Below, piece after piece: positions 35,817 to 47,628 of a stretch of DNA of 64,000 nucleotides. The position numbers and the translations under genes are program-made. Origin of the DNA: Pyrus communis (Eukaryota; Streptophyta; Magnoliopsida; Rosales; Rosaceae); the NCBI RefSeq assembly GCF_963583255.1, contig NC_084806.1:28644935-28708934 (forward strand). The letters run 5' to 3'. How positions within the stretch are numbered: position 1 is the first letter of the stretch; each line of letters opens with the position of its first letter. The notes below the pieces were generated by a model. That model made no database searches. It was not told the origin of the DNA and saw only the letters and a list, made by a program, of their open reading frames with translations.

Positions 35817-38175
35817 TGTGAAACCCCATCCCAAATTTAGTATATTTTCATATTTACGGACTTATGAAATTACCATTTTGCCCTTGAGTTGACTTAGTTT
35901 GACCGTCTCGTTGGAACGCGTAGTTTTACTTTTTCTAATTTATTCTTAACGTACTTATAGCCACGAACGCGTAGGCGCGAATAGATTCGGATTTATAACG
36001 AAGATTCTACGTTCGAACGTCGAACGTTTCCAAATATTTTTGTGTTTCGTTCTTTACGTTATTAATTTGTGAACCGTAGGACCCACTTAGGATTTTTGTC
36101 CCCTATCCTCTACCCAATCCGGATCCCCTTTTTAGATTTCCTCCTAACTCTCCCACTCTCTTTGATTGCCATGTGGCAACTCCCCCTCCCTCTTTTCTTT
36201 CTCTACTTCTCTCTTCTCTCCCCTAAGTACTCTCTCTCCCTCTCGCAGATGTCTCTCTTTGTGCTATCACCCCTCTAATGACACACACACACCAACCTTC
36301 GAACCCACGACCCACAGACACCAACCCTCGAACCCAGGACCAAGAAGGTAGCACCAAGGGAACTGGTGCAAGGGCTTAGACTTCAACGAGCCCCATGGAT
36401 TTCAGACAAAACTCCTGCCGACTCTGGCCACCTCACAGCGTGTTGTAGGTACGAATCTTTTCTTCTCCTCCTAAGCTTCAATTTGATAGCTAGATCGCAC
36501 CCTAGGGTTGAGTAACGAAGACGATCGGAGCTTGGGAAGCTCCGGTCTTCTCCTTCGTCAAAAACCGGGTCATACCTGACTTGAGACCCTAAACCAGGTC
36601 TTCTAGTCCAGAACTTTAGGCCGGGCTTTCAAGCCCAAAACCCGTTAGAACCGAAGCCCAAAATCCCTTTGAACCCAGGCCTTTAGGCCGTGCTAACTAA
36701 GGCCTTAGGCCCAATAAACCTAGGCCCAAACCCATTAAACCCAGCCTAGGAACCACAGGCCCAAGTGTAGAACCCCAAGCCCAAGCCCAGGACCCCAGGT
36801 CAAGGCCCAAACCCAGTCGGAGCCTAGACCCAACCGGCAAGTAGGCCTACGCATGGGCATGCATGAAGGCCAGCCAGTACCAGCCCATGGAGCACACGCG
36901 CTGACAACTTTTCCGGTGAACTTTCCGACGACCTATCTCACACGTGGCCGTCAGAGTCGCCACCTTGCAGCGGCGCGTGGGGGTACCTGAGGTCCCATCT
37001 TTATGTTTTTCAACGTCCTAAATCCGTTTATGACGTCCGTTTTCAGAAATTCAATTATTATGGTAGAGTTTTAATAATTGGACCCTTTATGCCCTTAGGT
37101 GCGATTATTAGCAGCATTTCCATCCCTCATATTTCGTATGGCCCTTCAACGACGAAGTATCTGTGAGTGGACCCCTTCTGAAATGCATATTTTACTATTA
37201 GAAATACATACATGAAAAGCATGATTTAATGGTTACGTTTTATGAAACGTTTTATGAGTAAATTAGATTTTATTTATTATGAGACATCATGCTTTACTGA
37301 AAATATTTTGGAATACCATGCTTTATCTATTTTCATATTCTTTGTAGTATATATGATGGATGATTGTATATTATGAAGATGTTTTGAGATATGATGTTTG
37401 AGCTACTGAGCTCTGTTGAGATATATGTACTTATGTTGGAAAGATTATATTCAATGTTTTTGTGCTTATCCAGTGATCACTATTCTGCCTACGGGCGATG
37501 ATACTTATATTGGCTTCGGTCGGGTGATGTAGTGGCCTACGGGTCGGAAAATATTCATATATTTGGCCTACATGTCGGGTGATGTAGTGGCTTCGGTTAA
37601 TTATGATACCACTATTTAGCACATTATATACGATATATGTTTTATGACAGGTTTTATGGCATGCTAGGGTTTTCGGAAAACCTATTACATAGTATACTAC
37701 TGAGTTTTCGTAAACTTTGGGAATTAGTACGTTCATGAATAAATGTTTTAGTATTATATATATCAACTTGGTCCACTCATATTTGTTTTGCGCCCCTTCA
37801 AGACATAGTAACAAGGCATACGATCTGAGCTACTAGACATTCCCCTATCAGTGATATCATGCCATCCTCTCTGCTTTTGACATCACTTGTAATGGCACTT
37901 TCTGTCACAACTTCTGCTTGTATTTTGAATTAGATGTATGCTCTGAACATGTCATGCATTATCACTATCATTTTATTGACTGTTGAATATTATTATTATA
38001 TTATTTTGGTAAGGTTTGTATTTGAATATTATATTGTATAGTTCGCACGAAATTTATATGCATGTTCCATATATTCTCGGCATATGCATTCATTAAATAG
38101 CTTGCATCACCCTCGGGTGTCGGCCAGCACGTGGCCATCCCGCTGTCCCCCAGACATCGGGATCGGGGCGTTTCA
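35817..38175 (+). repeat. 5' LTR of the chromovirus (2359 bp)
   Basis: It starts TGTGAAACCCC and ends GGGGCGTTTCA. Compared with the 3' LTR it has an extra block of about 310 bp (about 36620-36920), rich in ggcccaa repeats. It carries two copies of the 55 bp 'gtcgggtgatgtagt' unit (37519 and 37574) where the 3' LTR has four. Confidence 0.85.
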
Positions 38176-38178
38176 GAT

Positions 38179-38190
38179 TGGTATTAGAGC
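38179..38190 (+). other. Primer-binding site for initiator tRNA-Met
   Basis: The sequence tggtattagagc stands three bases after the LTR. It differs by one base from the usual plant iMet primer site tggtatcagagc. Confidence 0.85.
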
Positions 38191-41100
38191 ATACTTAGGA
38201 CTTCATTCTTCCATTTGGTAATCATAATCTTTCGTTCTTCTAAATCATGTTTGCCTCTTATCAGAATCATGGATCCTACTAGTGGGAATGTACCTCGACA
38301 ACCTCGTTCTGGTCTAATAGGAGGAATTCAATAGTTGACCTCTGCTCTACGAAATACTCTTCCTGGGAGTAACAGGCCAAGTTGTACTTATATGGAGATT
38401 GCTCGTAGCCATGGCATTACAGAGCTTAATGTAGTTGGAGCTTGTGAGGAAGCTGAGGATTGGCTAGAAAACATGGAGGACACCTTAAAGAGTATGAGAT
38501 GCCGAACGTCTGAATGGGCAAAATCGTTGGTTACTTTCTTCAGGGGAATGCAAGATATAAGTGGAAGTCAGTGACAGGTTCTCACCCACGTAATTCTTTG
38601 ATGACTTGGGCTACATTCAGGAGATTTTTCAGCGCACACTTTTTGAGACCCGGTTATCAGCTGAGGAAGACACAAGAATTCCTAAAGTTTTACCAGGGTA
38701 ATCTAAGTACTACAGAATTTGATAGCATCTTTCGACGGTTGGCAAAAGAACCTATGGGAACCAGCAGGAAATGATGATACAACTACAAATTGCTACAAAT
38801 AATGACATTTGTGAGCTTCTGGCACCACAGAGGTATGCCTCCTACGCGGATATAATTGAGGTGGCTTTGAGGATTGAACAAACGAGGTGAAGTAGACTTA
38901 ACCAGAATCATCCTTAAACTCATAATCAACCTCGGAACCAGAACCAACGGGGTCGTTGATTCCGATCCTGGAGTATGAGGGAGCTTTCTACTTCTTCTAA
39001 TTCATTCGGCCTTAGACACTCTTAGTCGTTCAAGCGACAGGGTTAGGGTTTGGGATCATCTAGTGAGGGCTCAAGCAATGAGTTGGTGTGGCGATCTTTT
39101 AGCCATTTTAATCCAGGTGCGGCTAATACGGCCAAGTGTTACAGGTGTGACAGCTTTGGACACATAGCCCGTGATTATGCTACTCTGCATTCATCTAATG
39201 GTTTTGCTTCCGGTTCGGGTTACGGTGGGGGTAATAACCTGAGCACTTCGAATTACGGTGAGGAAATTATTCGACTACTCAGATTTATGGTGGGAGTAGC
39301 AATTCGAGTACTCAAGTTTCTACTTGGAGATAGCCGCAGTTTTCTGGTGCACCTTCGAGCATTCGTGCTTAGGGGAACCGAGCAAGTCGCAACAACCAGG
39401 GTCTTAGGACTCGTGTGGCCCGTAATAGTGGTTCGGGACGTCAGGCTCATGGGCGCATCAACGCCATGACTCAGCAGGAGGCAGAATAAAAACCTAGAGT
39501 CATCATTGGTACGTTACTTGTTTAGGGTAATTGGGCTCGTGTTTTGATTGATTTGGGTGCCACTTATTCATTTATATTGTCACAATTTGCACGAGTTATT
39601 AACCCACAACCTACATCACTTGGTTTTGATATGTTCATACCATTGCCACCTGGAGATCTCATTTGTGCACAGTGAGAGTTAAGGAATGACCAATTATTGT
39701 CGAAAGGGAACTTATGGAGGCCAATTTAATTCCTTTCAACCTTGTGGAGTTCGATGTCATTCTGGGAACAGATTGGTTATCTAGGCACAATGCCTATATC
39801 GGATGTAAAGAGAAATTGGTGACCCTTGATCGGCCTGGACGACCAGCGATCACATTTCAAGGTGAGCGACAGATCTTCCAGAATAATATTATTTCCGCTA
39901 TCTAGATGACGAAATTACTACATAAGGGTTGTGTAGGATTCTTAGCTATGTGCTAGAGATATGCCAGTGGTGAATGAATTCACCGATGTATTTCCAGAGG
40001 ATTTGCCAGGGTTACCACTTGCGAGGGAAATCAAATTCACCATTGATCTACTTCCAGGCACTAACCCTATTTCATTGGCACCATACCGAATGGCACCAAC
40101 TGGGTTGAGAGAATTGAATATTCAACTTCATAAGCTTGTGGAGAAAGGTTATATCCAGCCCAGCATGTCTCCTTGCGGTGCTCCTGTATTGTTTGTCAAA
40201 AAGAATGATGGGTCAATGAGAATTTGCATCGACTACAGTCAACTGAATTGGCTGATGGTGAAGAACCATTATCCTCTGCCTGGATTGATGATCTGTTTGA
40301 CTAGTTAAGCGATGCTCAAGTGTTTTCTAAGATTGATTTTCGTTCGGTTTACCACCAGTTGCTGATCCGGAATGAAGATGTACTGAATACTACTTTATGT
40401 AATAGGTATAAACATTATCAGTTTCGTGGCATGCCTTTTGGATTGATGAATGCACTTGCAGCTTTCATGGATTTGATGAATAGAGTCTTCAGACTGTATC
40501 TCGATCGGTTTGTGATTGTTTTCATTGATGACATCCTGATCTACTTCAAGAGTAATACTGAGCACAAGAAATATTTGAAGTTGGTGTTGGAGAAGTTGAG
40601 CAAACATCAGCTGTATGCAAAGTTCAGTAAGTGTAGATCAGTTTCCTTGGGCATATAGTTTTCGCTGAGGGAATTAGTGTGGAACCTCAGAAGATTTCGA
40701 TAGTGTCTATGTGGGAGGAATCCAGGAATGTTACTGAAGTGATGAGCTTTATAGGGCTGGTTGGCTATTGCCCACGTTTTGTGCAGGATTTCTCGGAAAT
40801 CGCCCCACCTCTCACTAAGTTAATCTGGAATGGGGTCAAATTCGAATGGGATGAGAATTATGAATGGAGTTTCCAAGAGCTTAAGCAGCACCTTACTCAA
40901 GCCCCAGTCATTGCTCTTCCGAACGATGGCGATGAGTTTGAAATGTACAGTGATGCATCCTTGTCGGGATTGGGTTGTGTTTTGATGCAGCATGGGAAAG
41001 TCATCGTTATGCTTCCAGGCAGCTCAAAACCCACAATAGAAACTACCTAATCATGATCTGGAGCTCGGAACAATGGTTTTTGCTCTAAAAATCTAGCAAC

Positions 41101-41390
41101 ATTACTTGTACGGTGAGAAGTGCCACATCTTTATTGATCATAAAAGTTTAAAATATGTCTTCACCCAAAAGGAATTGAATTTGAGGCAGAGAAGATGGAT
41201 AGAACTCATTAGTGACTACGATTACACTATTGAGTATCATCATGGTCAAGCCAACGTCGTAACAGACACTTAGCCAGAAATCATATGGACAGCTTACTTC
41301 TCTTTGAGCTATCCATGTTCCGCTACTGTTTTCTCTTTGAGAGACCGGCATTACCGTGACACTAGATTCACAGGGAGCATTGTTGGCACA

Positions 41391-41660
41391 TGTAACATCC
41401 CACATCGACCAACGGAGAGGGGGTGATATGCCTTATATGTACATGCCCACCTTCATATAGCACGAGGCCTTTTAGGGACTCATTGGCTTTGGATTCCATC
41501 GGAACTCTGAAGTTAAGTGAGTTCAGGCGAGAGCATTCCCAGATGGGTAACCCACTGGGAAGTTCTCTTGTGAGTTCCCAGAAACAAAATCGTGAGGCTG
41601 TGGCTGGGTCCCAAAGTGGACAATATCGTGCTACGGCGAAGTCAAGATTGGTTTGTGACA
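41391..41660 (+). repeat. Cassandra LTR, first copy
   Basis: It runs from TGTAACATCC to TTTGTGACA (270 bp) and has the 5S-like core 'gaagttaagtgagttc...gatgggtaacccactgggaa'. Confidence 0.9.
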
Positions 41661-41735
41661 GAATGGTATCAAAGCCACTCTGTCGTGTGGTACGAGTGTG
41701 TCGATGAAGACATCGAGACCCTAAAGGGGGTGGAT

Positions 41736-42002
41736 TGAAACATCCCACATCGACCAACGGAGAGGGGGTGATGTGCCTAATATGTACATACCCACTTTCT
41801 ATAGCACGAGGCCTTTTGGGAACTCATTTATTTCAGATTCCATCAAAACTCCAAAGTTAAGCGAGTTCGGACGAGAGCAATCCTAGGATGGGTGACCCAC
41901 TGGGAAGTTCTCGTCTGAGTTCCCAAAAACAAAACTGTGTGGGAATGGTAAGTCCAAAGCAAACAATATCATGCTACAGCGAAGCCGGTCTAAAATGTGA
42001 CA
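41736..42002 (+). repeat. Cassandra LTR, middle copy
   Basis: It runs from TGAAACATCC to AATGTGACA (267 bp). Its C-box-like gatgggtgacccactgggaa is unchanged, while the 3' part is the most altered of the three. Confidence 0.9.
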
Positions 42003-42077
42003 GAATGGTATTAGAGCCACTCTGCCAAATGGTGTAAGTGTGCCGACGAGGACGTTGGGCCCCTAAAGGGGGTGGAT

Positions 42078-42338
42078 TATAACATCCCACATCGACTAAC
42101 GAAGAGGGGTAATGTGCCTTATATATACATGCCCACCTCCATAAAGCACGAGGCTTTTTGGGAACTCACTGCTTCGGATTCCATCGGAATTCCGAAGTTA
42201 AGTGAGTTCGGGCTAGTGCAATCCCAGGATGGGTGACCCACTGAAAATTGCTCATGAGTTCCTAGAAACAAAACCGTGAGGACGCGGCCCAAAGCGGACA
42301 ATATCATGCTACGGCAGAGTCGAGACTGGGATGTGACA
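42078..42338 (+). repeat. Cassandra LTR, third copy
   Basis: It runs from TATAACATCC to GATGTGACA (261 bp); the opening TG is mutated to TA. The 5S-like core is present with a change after the C box (cccactgaaaattg). Confidence 0.9.
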
Positions 42339-43219
42339 TCACACTTCCAAATTAGTCATGTTTTGGTGGATTTGGTTCGGGAAGTTCAAGAGCTCAACCA
42401 ACATTGTGCAGACTTAAAGGAATAGGTGCGGAATGGTTCTAGGCGAGATTTGAAAATCCAGAGAGATGGAGCCTTAGTGATGGGAAGTAAGTTGTTTGTG
42501 CCTAAGGACAATGAAATGGTGAAGAAGGAAATTCTGGATGAAGCCCATATTTCGGCTTATGCCATGTATTTGAGGAGTACAAAATTGTATCACATTATCC
42601 ATTCATTCTACTTCTTGTATGGGATGAAACGGGATGTGGTAGATTATGTGAAAAGACATATAATTTGCCAGCAGGTGAAGGCGGACATACATCACCATGG
42701 ATTTTGTGTATGGTTTGCCGAGCATGTGGTCAAGGTTTGATGGCATTTGGATGATTGTGGATCGACTAACCAAGATAGCTCATTTCTTACCTGTTCGACT
42801 GGCCTACACACTAGAGAAGTTGGCACAGTTATTCATTGATAACATTGTTAAACTTCATGGTGTACTTGTCACCATTGTTTCGGACAGAGATCCAAGATTC
42901 ACCTTCAAATTTTGGAGAGTTTTCAATGATGCCATGAATACTTAGTTGTTGTACAACACTGCCTATCATCCACAGACCGATGGTCAATCTAAAAGGACAA
43001 TTCAGACTTTGGAGGACATGTTGAGAGTGTTTGTTCTCCAGTGGAAGGGTAATTAGGATAGCTATTTGTCATTGATTGAGTTTGCCTACAACAACAGCTA
43101 CCACTCCAGTATCAGCACTGCACCATTTGAGGGGTTGTATGGGAAGGCGTGTCAAACACCTTTGTGTTAGACTGAGGTCGATGAACGAGTTTTAGTAGGG
43201 CCAGAAATTGTACATTTGA

Positions 43220-45234
43220 ACGAGTAGGCGCGAACTGATTTGAATTCGAATTTATAACGAAGATTCTACGTTCGAACATCGAATGTTTTCAGATATTTTT
43301 ATGTTTCATTCTTTACGTTATTAATTTGCAAACTGTGAGACCCACTTAGGATTTTTGTCCCTTATTCTCTACCTAATCCGGATCCCCTTTCTGGATTTCC
43401 TCCTAACTCTCCCACTCTCTCTGACTACCACATGGTAGCTCCCCCTCCCCCATTTTCTTTCTCTCATTTTCTTTTCTCTCCCCCAAGTACTCACTCTCTC
43501 TCAGCTCACACTCTCTCTCATTTTCGCAGATCTCTCTTTCTGTGCTCTCACCCCTCCAACGACACTCACACACCAACCTTCGAACCCATGACCCACAAAC
43601 ACTGACCCTTGAGCCCAGGACCAAGAAGGTAGCACCAAGGGAACTAGTGCAAGGGCTTAGAGACTCCCGCGAGTCCCATGGATTTCGAGCTAAACTCCGA
43701 CCGACTCCGGCCACCTCACAGCATGTTGTAGGTACAAATATTTTCCTCTCCTCCTAATCTTCAACTTGATAGCTAGATCGTACCCTAGGGTTGAGTAACG
43801 GAGTCGATCGGAGCTTGGGAAGCTCCAGTCTTCTCCCTCGTCAAAAACTGAGTCATACTCAACCCGAGACCCTAAACCAGGTCTTCCAGTCCAAAGCTTT
43901 GGGCTGGGTTTTCGACGACCCATCTCAACGTGTGGTAGTGCATGGGGTTACATGAGGTCCCCCCTTATGTTTTTCAACGTCATGAATCCATTTATAATGT
44001 CTATTTTCAGAAATTCAATCGCTATGGTAGAGTTTTATTAATTGGACCCTTTATGTGCTTAGGTGAGATTATTAGCAGAGTTTCCATCCTTCCTATTTTG
44101 CACGACTCTTCGACGACAGAGTATCCGTGAGTGGCCTCCTTCTAAAATGCATATTTTACTATTAGAAATACGTACATGAAAAGCATGATTTAATGATTAC
44201 GTTTTATGAGTAAAATAGATTTTACTTATTATGAGATATCATGCTTTATTGAGAATATTTTGGAATACCATGCTTTATCGATCTTCATGTTCTTTGTAGT
44301 ATATATGATGGATGACTATATACTATGAAGATGTTTTGAGACATGATGTTTGACTAACTAAGCTCTGTTGAGATATATGTACTTATGTTGGAAAGACTAT
44401 ATTCAATGTTTTTGTGCTTATCTAGTGGTCACTGTTCTGCCTACGGGCGATGATACTTATATTGGCTTCAGTCGGGTGATGTAGTGGCCTATGGGTCAGA
44501 AGATATTTATTTTGGCCTACGAGTCGGGTGATGTAGTAGCCTACAGGTCGGAAGATATTCATATATTTGGCCTACGGGTCGGGTGATGTAGTGGCCTACA
44601 GGTCGGAAGTTATTCATATATTTGGGCAAAAGGTCGGGTGATGTAGTGGTTTCGATCGATTATGATACCACTATTTAGCACATTATATACGATATATGTT
44701 TTATGAAAGGTTTTATGGCATGCTAGGGTTTTCGGAAAACCTATTACATAGTATACTATTGAGTTTTCATAAACTTTGGGGGTTAGTACATTGATGAATA
44801 ACTGTTTTAATATTGTATATATCAACTTGGTCCACTCATGTTTGTTTTCTGCCCCCTCAGGATATAGGAACGAGGCATACGATCCGAGCTATAAGGCATT
44901 CCCCTACTAGTGATATCATGCCATCCTCTCTGCTTTTGAAATCACTTGTAACAACACTTTCTGTCACACCTTCCACTTGTATTGTGAATTAGATGTATGC
45001 TCTAAACATGTCGTACATTATCATTATCATTTTGTTGATGGCTGAATATTATTATTATATTATTTTGGTATGGTTTGTATTTGAATATTATATTGCGTAG
45101 TTCGCGCAAAATTTATATGCATGTTTCACATGTTCTCGGCATATGCATTCATTAAATGGCTTGTGTCATCCTTGGGTGTCGGCCAGCACATGGCCATCCC
45201 ACTGTCCCCCGAACATCGGGATCGAGGCGTGTCA
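43220..45234 (+). repeat. 3' LTR of the chromovirus, 5'-truncated (2015 bp)
   Basis: Similarity to the 5' LTR starts at gaacgagtaggcgcgaa (equivalent to 35964) and continues to GAGGCGTGTCA. The first 147 bp or so of the LTR are missing, and pol sequence abuts directly, so one deletion removed the end of pol, the polypurine tract and the LTR start. Confidence 0.85.
44471..44648 (+). repeat. 52-55 bp minisatellite in the 3' LTR
   Basis: The unit opening gtcgggtgatgtagt starts at 44471, 44523, 44578 and 44633. The 5' LTR has two copies. Confidence 0.9.
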
Positions 45235-45239
45235 ATATT
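45235..45239 (+). repeat. Right target-site duplication of the chromovirus
   Basis: atatt, identical to 35812-35816. Confidence 0.8.
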
Positions 45240-45629
45240 AATGATGAACCGGCCATTTATTTGATAGATTTGGATGACTAAATGACCTCAATTTGTTTTA
45301 TTTTTTGGTAAGGATGATCTTTAAATGAAGACTAAAAAAATTGTACGGTTCCGTTTATGAAATTTGTACGATGAAAATACGTAATATCCAATGTGGAACC
45401 ATGATTTTTCATGGCCAAAGTAAGGCTGATCGGAATACAATTACCTCAAAAGTCCGATCATAGACTCAATAACTTTGAGCGAAGCTGGATTAACGGAGCA
45501 ATGGTGCCACCCTCATCCTATTCTGAAGTAGTGGGCGAAGTTCGAGCTACTTTGTCGAGATTGACCATTATTGTTCTGCAAGACGTATGGAATCATCAAG
45601 ATCCTTTGTATGTCTTTGAGTTCCTATAA

Positions 45630-45973
45630 TGTAGGAATCAGCGTGCACCACAAGTAATCACACTTAAAAATGATGCAATATCTGCTTTTAGATATCCTTT
45701 AGGATTCTCCCGGCATTGTACAAGGATTATATCCTAAAAAAGACTCTATCTCAGCTAGTATAAATACACTCATCTAAAGTTCATCATGTGTAACGCGATC
45801 ATCGCACTCTAATTCTCTTGCCCACTTCTTGAGTCTTATACTTGCTTACTAACTTCAGCATCGGAGAGCCTTTGGCCAGCACACTCCCCCTTGTCTCAGA
45901 ATTGCTCACGGTTATTTTCTGCTTGGATTTATGCCTTCACCATTCGCGACGATGAGCGAATTTGATTCCAACA
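45630..45973 (+). repeat. LTR of a Tat-like Ty3/gypsy element
   Basis: It opens TGTAGGAATCA and closes TTTGATTCCAACA, a near-perfect short inverted repeat. A possible TATA region (tataaatacact) is near 45759. The following attgatgcttttagtgagag resembles the start of the internal region of Tat-type elements. 344 bp. The second LTR is not seen. Confidence 0.6.
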
Positions 45974-46870
45974 ATTGATGCTTTTAGTGAGAGTGAACTC
46001 ATATTCCTCTCGACCAAATCACTTTACACCTATGGAGATCCTTCCCAAGCAATCATACTGCAATTGCACAATCTCCCCGCACGGCGCTAACCCTGATAAT
46101 GGTGGAGTTTCTGCGATAGACCAAATGGGAAGATTTGATAGAGGTATGTCTATCTTTGGAAAATATTTGAGAAAACCCACTAGCCAAAGAACCGACAAGA
46201 TTCGCTGATCTAAAGATGCAAGTGAAAGAACTTAAGGATGCCTTCTCTTGTTTTAAGGAGGCATCGATCTAGGCAGCACCTACCAAAATCCCAACAGTAA
46301 TTGTTAATTTCAGTCAAAAGGCATCACCTTAACGACCTCCTCCCGAAACACAATGAAGAAAGTCCAGAAGGCTTTGAGGTCTTTATCTTACCCAGCATTT
46401 CAGGGAAGAGATACTTCCCGGAGTCAACTGCATATCCAGGGAATAGGAATATCTGTAAAAGAAACTCAGTAATAAAGGAAGGTGGTGTGCAAGAAGCAAC
46501 AAACGGTGACTTCCATCAACAAACCCCTGATCATCAACTCTAACATCTTGATGTTCTTTGGTCAAGACTTGCAAGATGTTGTCCCCATGACAATGCCTTT
46601 GCAATCAAGATATAGATTTCCAATACCTTAGTTAGTCGGGTTTTGGTGGACAGTGGATCAGGGACCCTATCCGGTCCCTAGGAACGATGAAGCTGGCAAT
46701 TCAGGAAAAACCTTACTACCATCTAGTGACCTTCCACGTTATCGATTGTTCGACTCCCCATAACGCCAATCTTGGCCGGAATTGGCTACACAAGATGAAA
46801 GATGTGTCATCGACTTACCATCTGTTGCTCATTACCTTGCTTTGGATGGGGTAAAAAATATAAAAAGAGA
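45974..46870 (+). pseudogene. Tat-like gag/protease relic
   Basis: Downstream of the LTR. Decayed coding pieces include a protease-like block near 46636-46760 in shifting frames (VLVDSGSGTLSG, then TFHVIDCSTP, then LGRNWLHKMKDV near 46770). The order matches the protease region of Tat/Ogre-type polyproteins. It has many stops, and no reverse transcriptase was found. Confidence 0.55.
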
Positions 46871-47169
46871 TGGAGTGGCAACATGTTGATGTGTTTTCGA
46901 GAGTATTAACATGATCCCAAAGGGAGAACGGAGCTTCAGCGCTCCCATGGACCAATCATCATAGCACTCACAGCCCGGGGGTCAACAAACAAGTTATAAG
47001 GAATTCGACCTAGATCTTTACTCCTAAAGAGACAGCATTCCGAAGTCAAAGGCCGATCAGGACACTATGTACATCAGCCTTGATCCTAACAAGCCAGAGC
47101 AGAATTCCAAGATCAAATCAAAACTAACATATCAGGAGAAAGAATTGTTCGCTAATTCATTATTTGAGA

Positions 47170-47628
47170 TGATTATGGGTGCCTTATTGTTGCGGGAACA
47201 AGATGCTTAGGAGAAAATACAATTTCTATCGCAAAAGTTGTTGGCCTTAAAGATGCTAGGATTATGGAGTGAAATAGAGAATTTAAAAACATTCGTGTTG
47301 AAGGAGATTCCAAGTTGGTCATTGATGTAGTCATTGGGAGATTTGTGATTCCGTGGAGATTCAAGAATATTGTTTTGGATATCAAAAACCTAGCAGGGTC
47401 TTTTCTCAGTATCTCTAGGAAGTATATTTTTAGGGAAGCTAATTTTGTTGCAGATGCAATTACTAGTGTATGTTTCAGTAGTCCAAACACTCTCATTTGA
47501 GATCATACTATCCTTTCTACTGCAATCCAAGCTCTAAACTTTGATCGCAATGCAATTGGATGTATTCAAGGCTTTTCTCTTAATTAAAGTTTGTTTTGGA
47601 GCAAAAAAAAAAAAAAAAAAAAAAAAAA
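47170..47628 (+). pseudogene. 5'-truncated LINE: RNase H domain and poly(A) tail
   Basis: The frame at 47285-47500 reads NIRVEGDSKLVIDVVIG, then SISRKYIFREANFVADAI. That is the RNase H-like domain at the C-terminus of plant LINEs. About 80 bp after its stop there is a run of about 26 A (47603-47628), the expected 3' tail. A weak match between 47144 (aaagaattgttcgc) and 47626 (aaagaaattgtgtgc) may be a decayed target duplication. Confidence 0.7.

Larger units (their letters stand above)
41391..42338 (+). mobile_element. Tandem Cassandra array: three LTRs, two internal regions
   Basis: The order is LTR (41391-41660), internal (41661-41735), LTR (41736-42002), internal (42003-42077), LTR (42078-42338). 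Both internal regions are exactly 75 bp. Each begins with gaatggtat.a.agccactct (iMet primer site) and ends with ctaaagggggtggat (polypurine tract). It lies in pol between RNase H and integrase. Flanks gcaca (41386-41390) and tcaca (42339-42343) look like a target duplication with one change. Neighbouring units share an LTR, as expected from unequal recombination. Confidence 0.93.
38270..43200 (+). pseudogene. Chromovirus gag-pol relic
   Basis: Many stops and frameshifts break it. Gag begins near 38270 (ATGGATCCTACTAG). The zinc knuckle near 39137 (CYRCDSFGHIARDY) has Tyr in place of its last Cys. The protease core near 39545 reads IDLGATYSF, with Leu for the usual Ser after Asp. The reverse transcriptase is at 39961-40670, with [11 protein letters not shown] and an intact FIDD at about 40521. 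RNase H is near 40920-41270 ([28 protein letters not shown]). Integrase lies beyond the Cassandra insertion: ILDEAHISAYAM near 42530, MDFVYGLP near 42697, IVSDRDPRF near 42877, and [10 protein letters not shown] near 42961 after a stop. Coding similarity ends at about 43200 (VLVGPEIVH). It is not functional. Confidence 0.87.
35817..45234 (+). mobile_element. Decayed Ty3/gypsy chromovirus (Tekay/Del-like), full span
   Basis: It is bounded by a perfect 5 bp duplication (atatt). The 5' LTR is 35817-38175, the primer site 38179-38190, the gag-pol relic 38270-43200, and the truncated 3' LTR 43220-45234. A tRNA-iMet primer site and the integrase sequence type point to the chromovirus group. The C-terminal end of pol, any chromodomain, the polypurine tract and the first 147 bp or so of the 3' LTR are gone. 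A Cassandra array interrupts it at 41391-42338. Confidence 0.87.
35669..45382. mobile_element. Inverted-repeat element split by a chromovirus
   Basis: The DNA left of the chromovirus (about 35669-35810) is, with gaps, the reverse complement of the DNA right of it (about 45250-45382). For example acgtattttcaccgtacaaa on the left pairs with tttgtacgatgaaaatacgt on the right, and atcatttagt pairs with actaaatgac. Removing 35817-45239 restores a hairpin element of roughly 290 bp. It has no coding capacity. Confidence 0.7.

Noticed and set aside
41423..41707. Open frames across the Cassandra array
   Set aside because: Cassandra is noncoding; these are by-products of its GC content.
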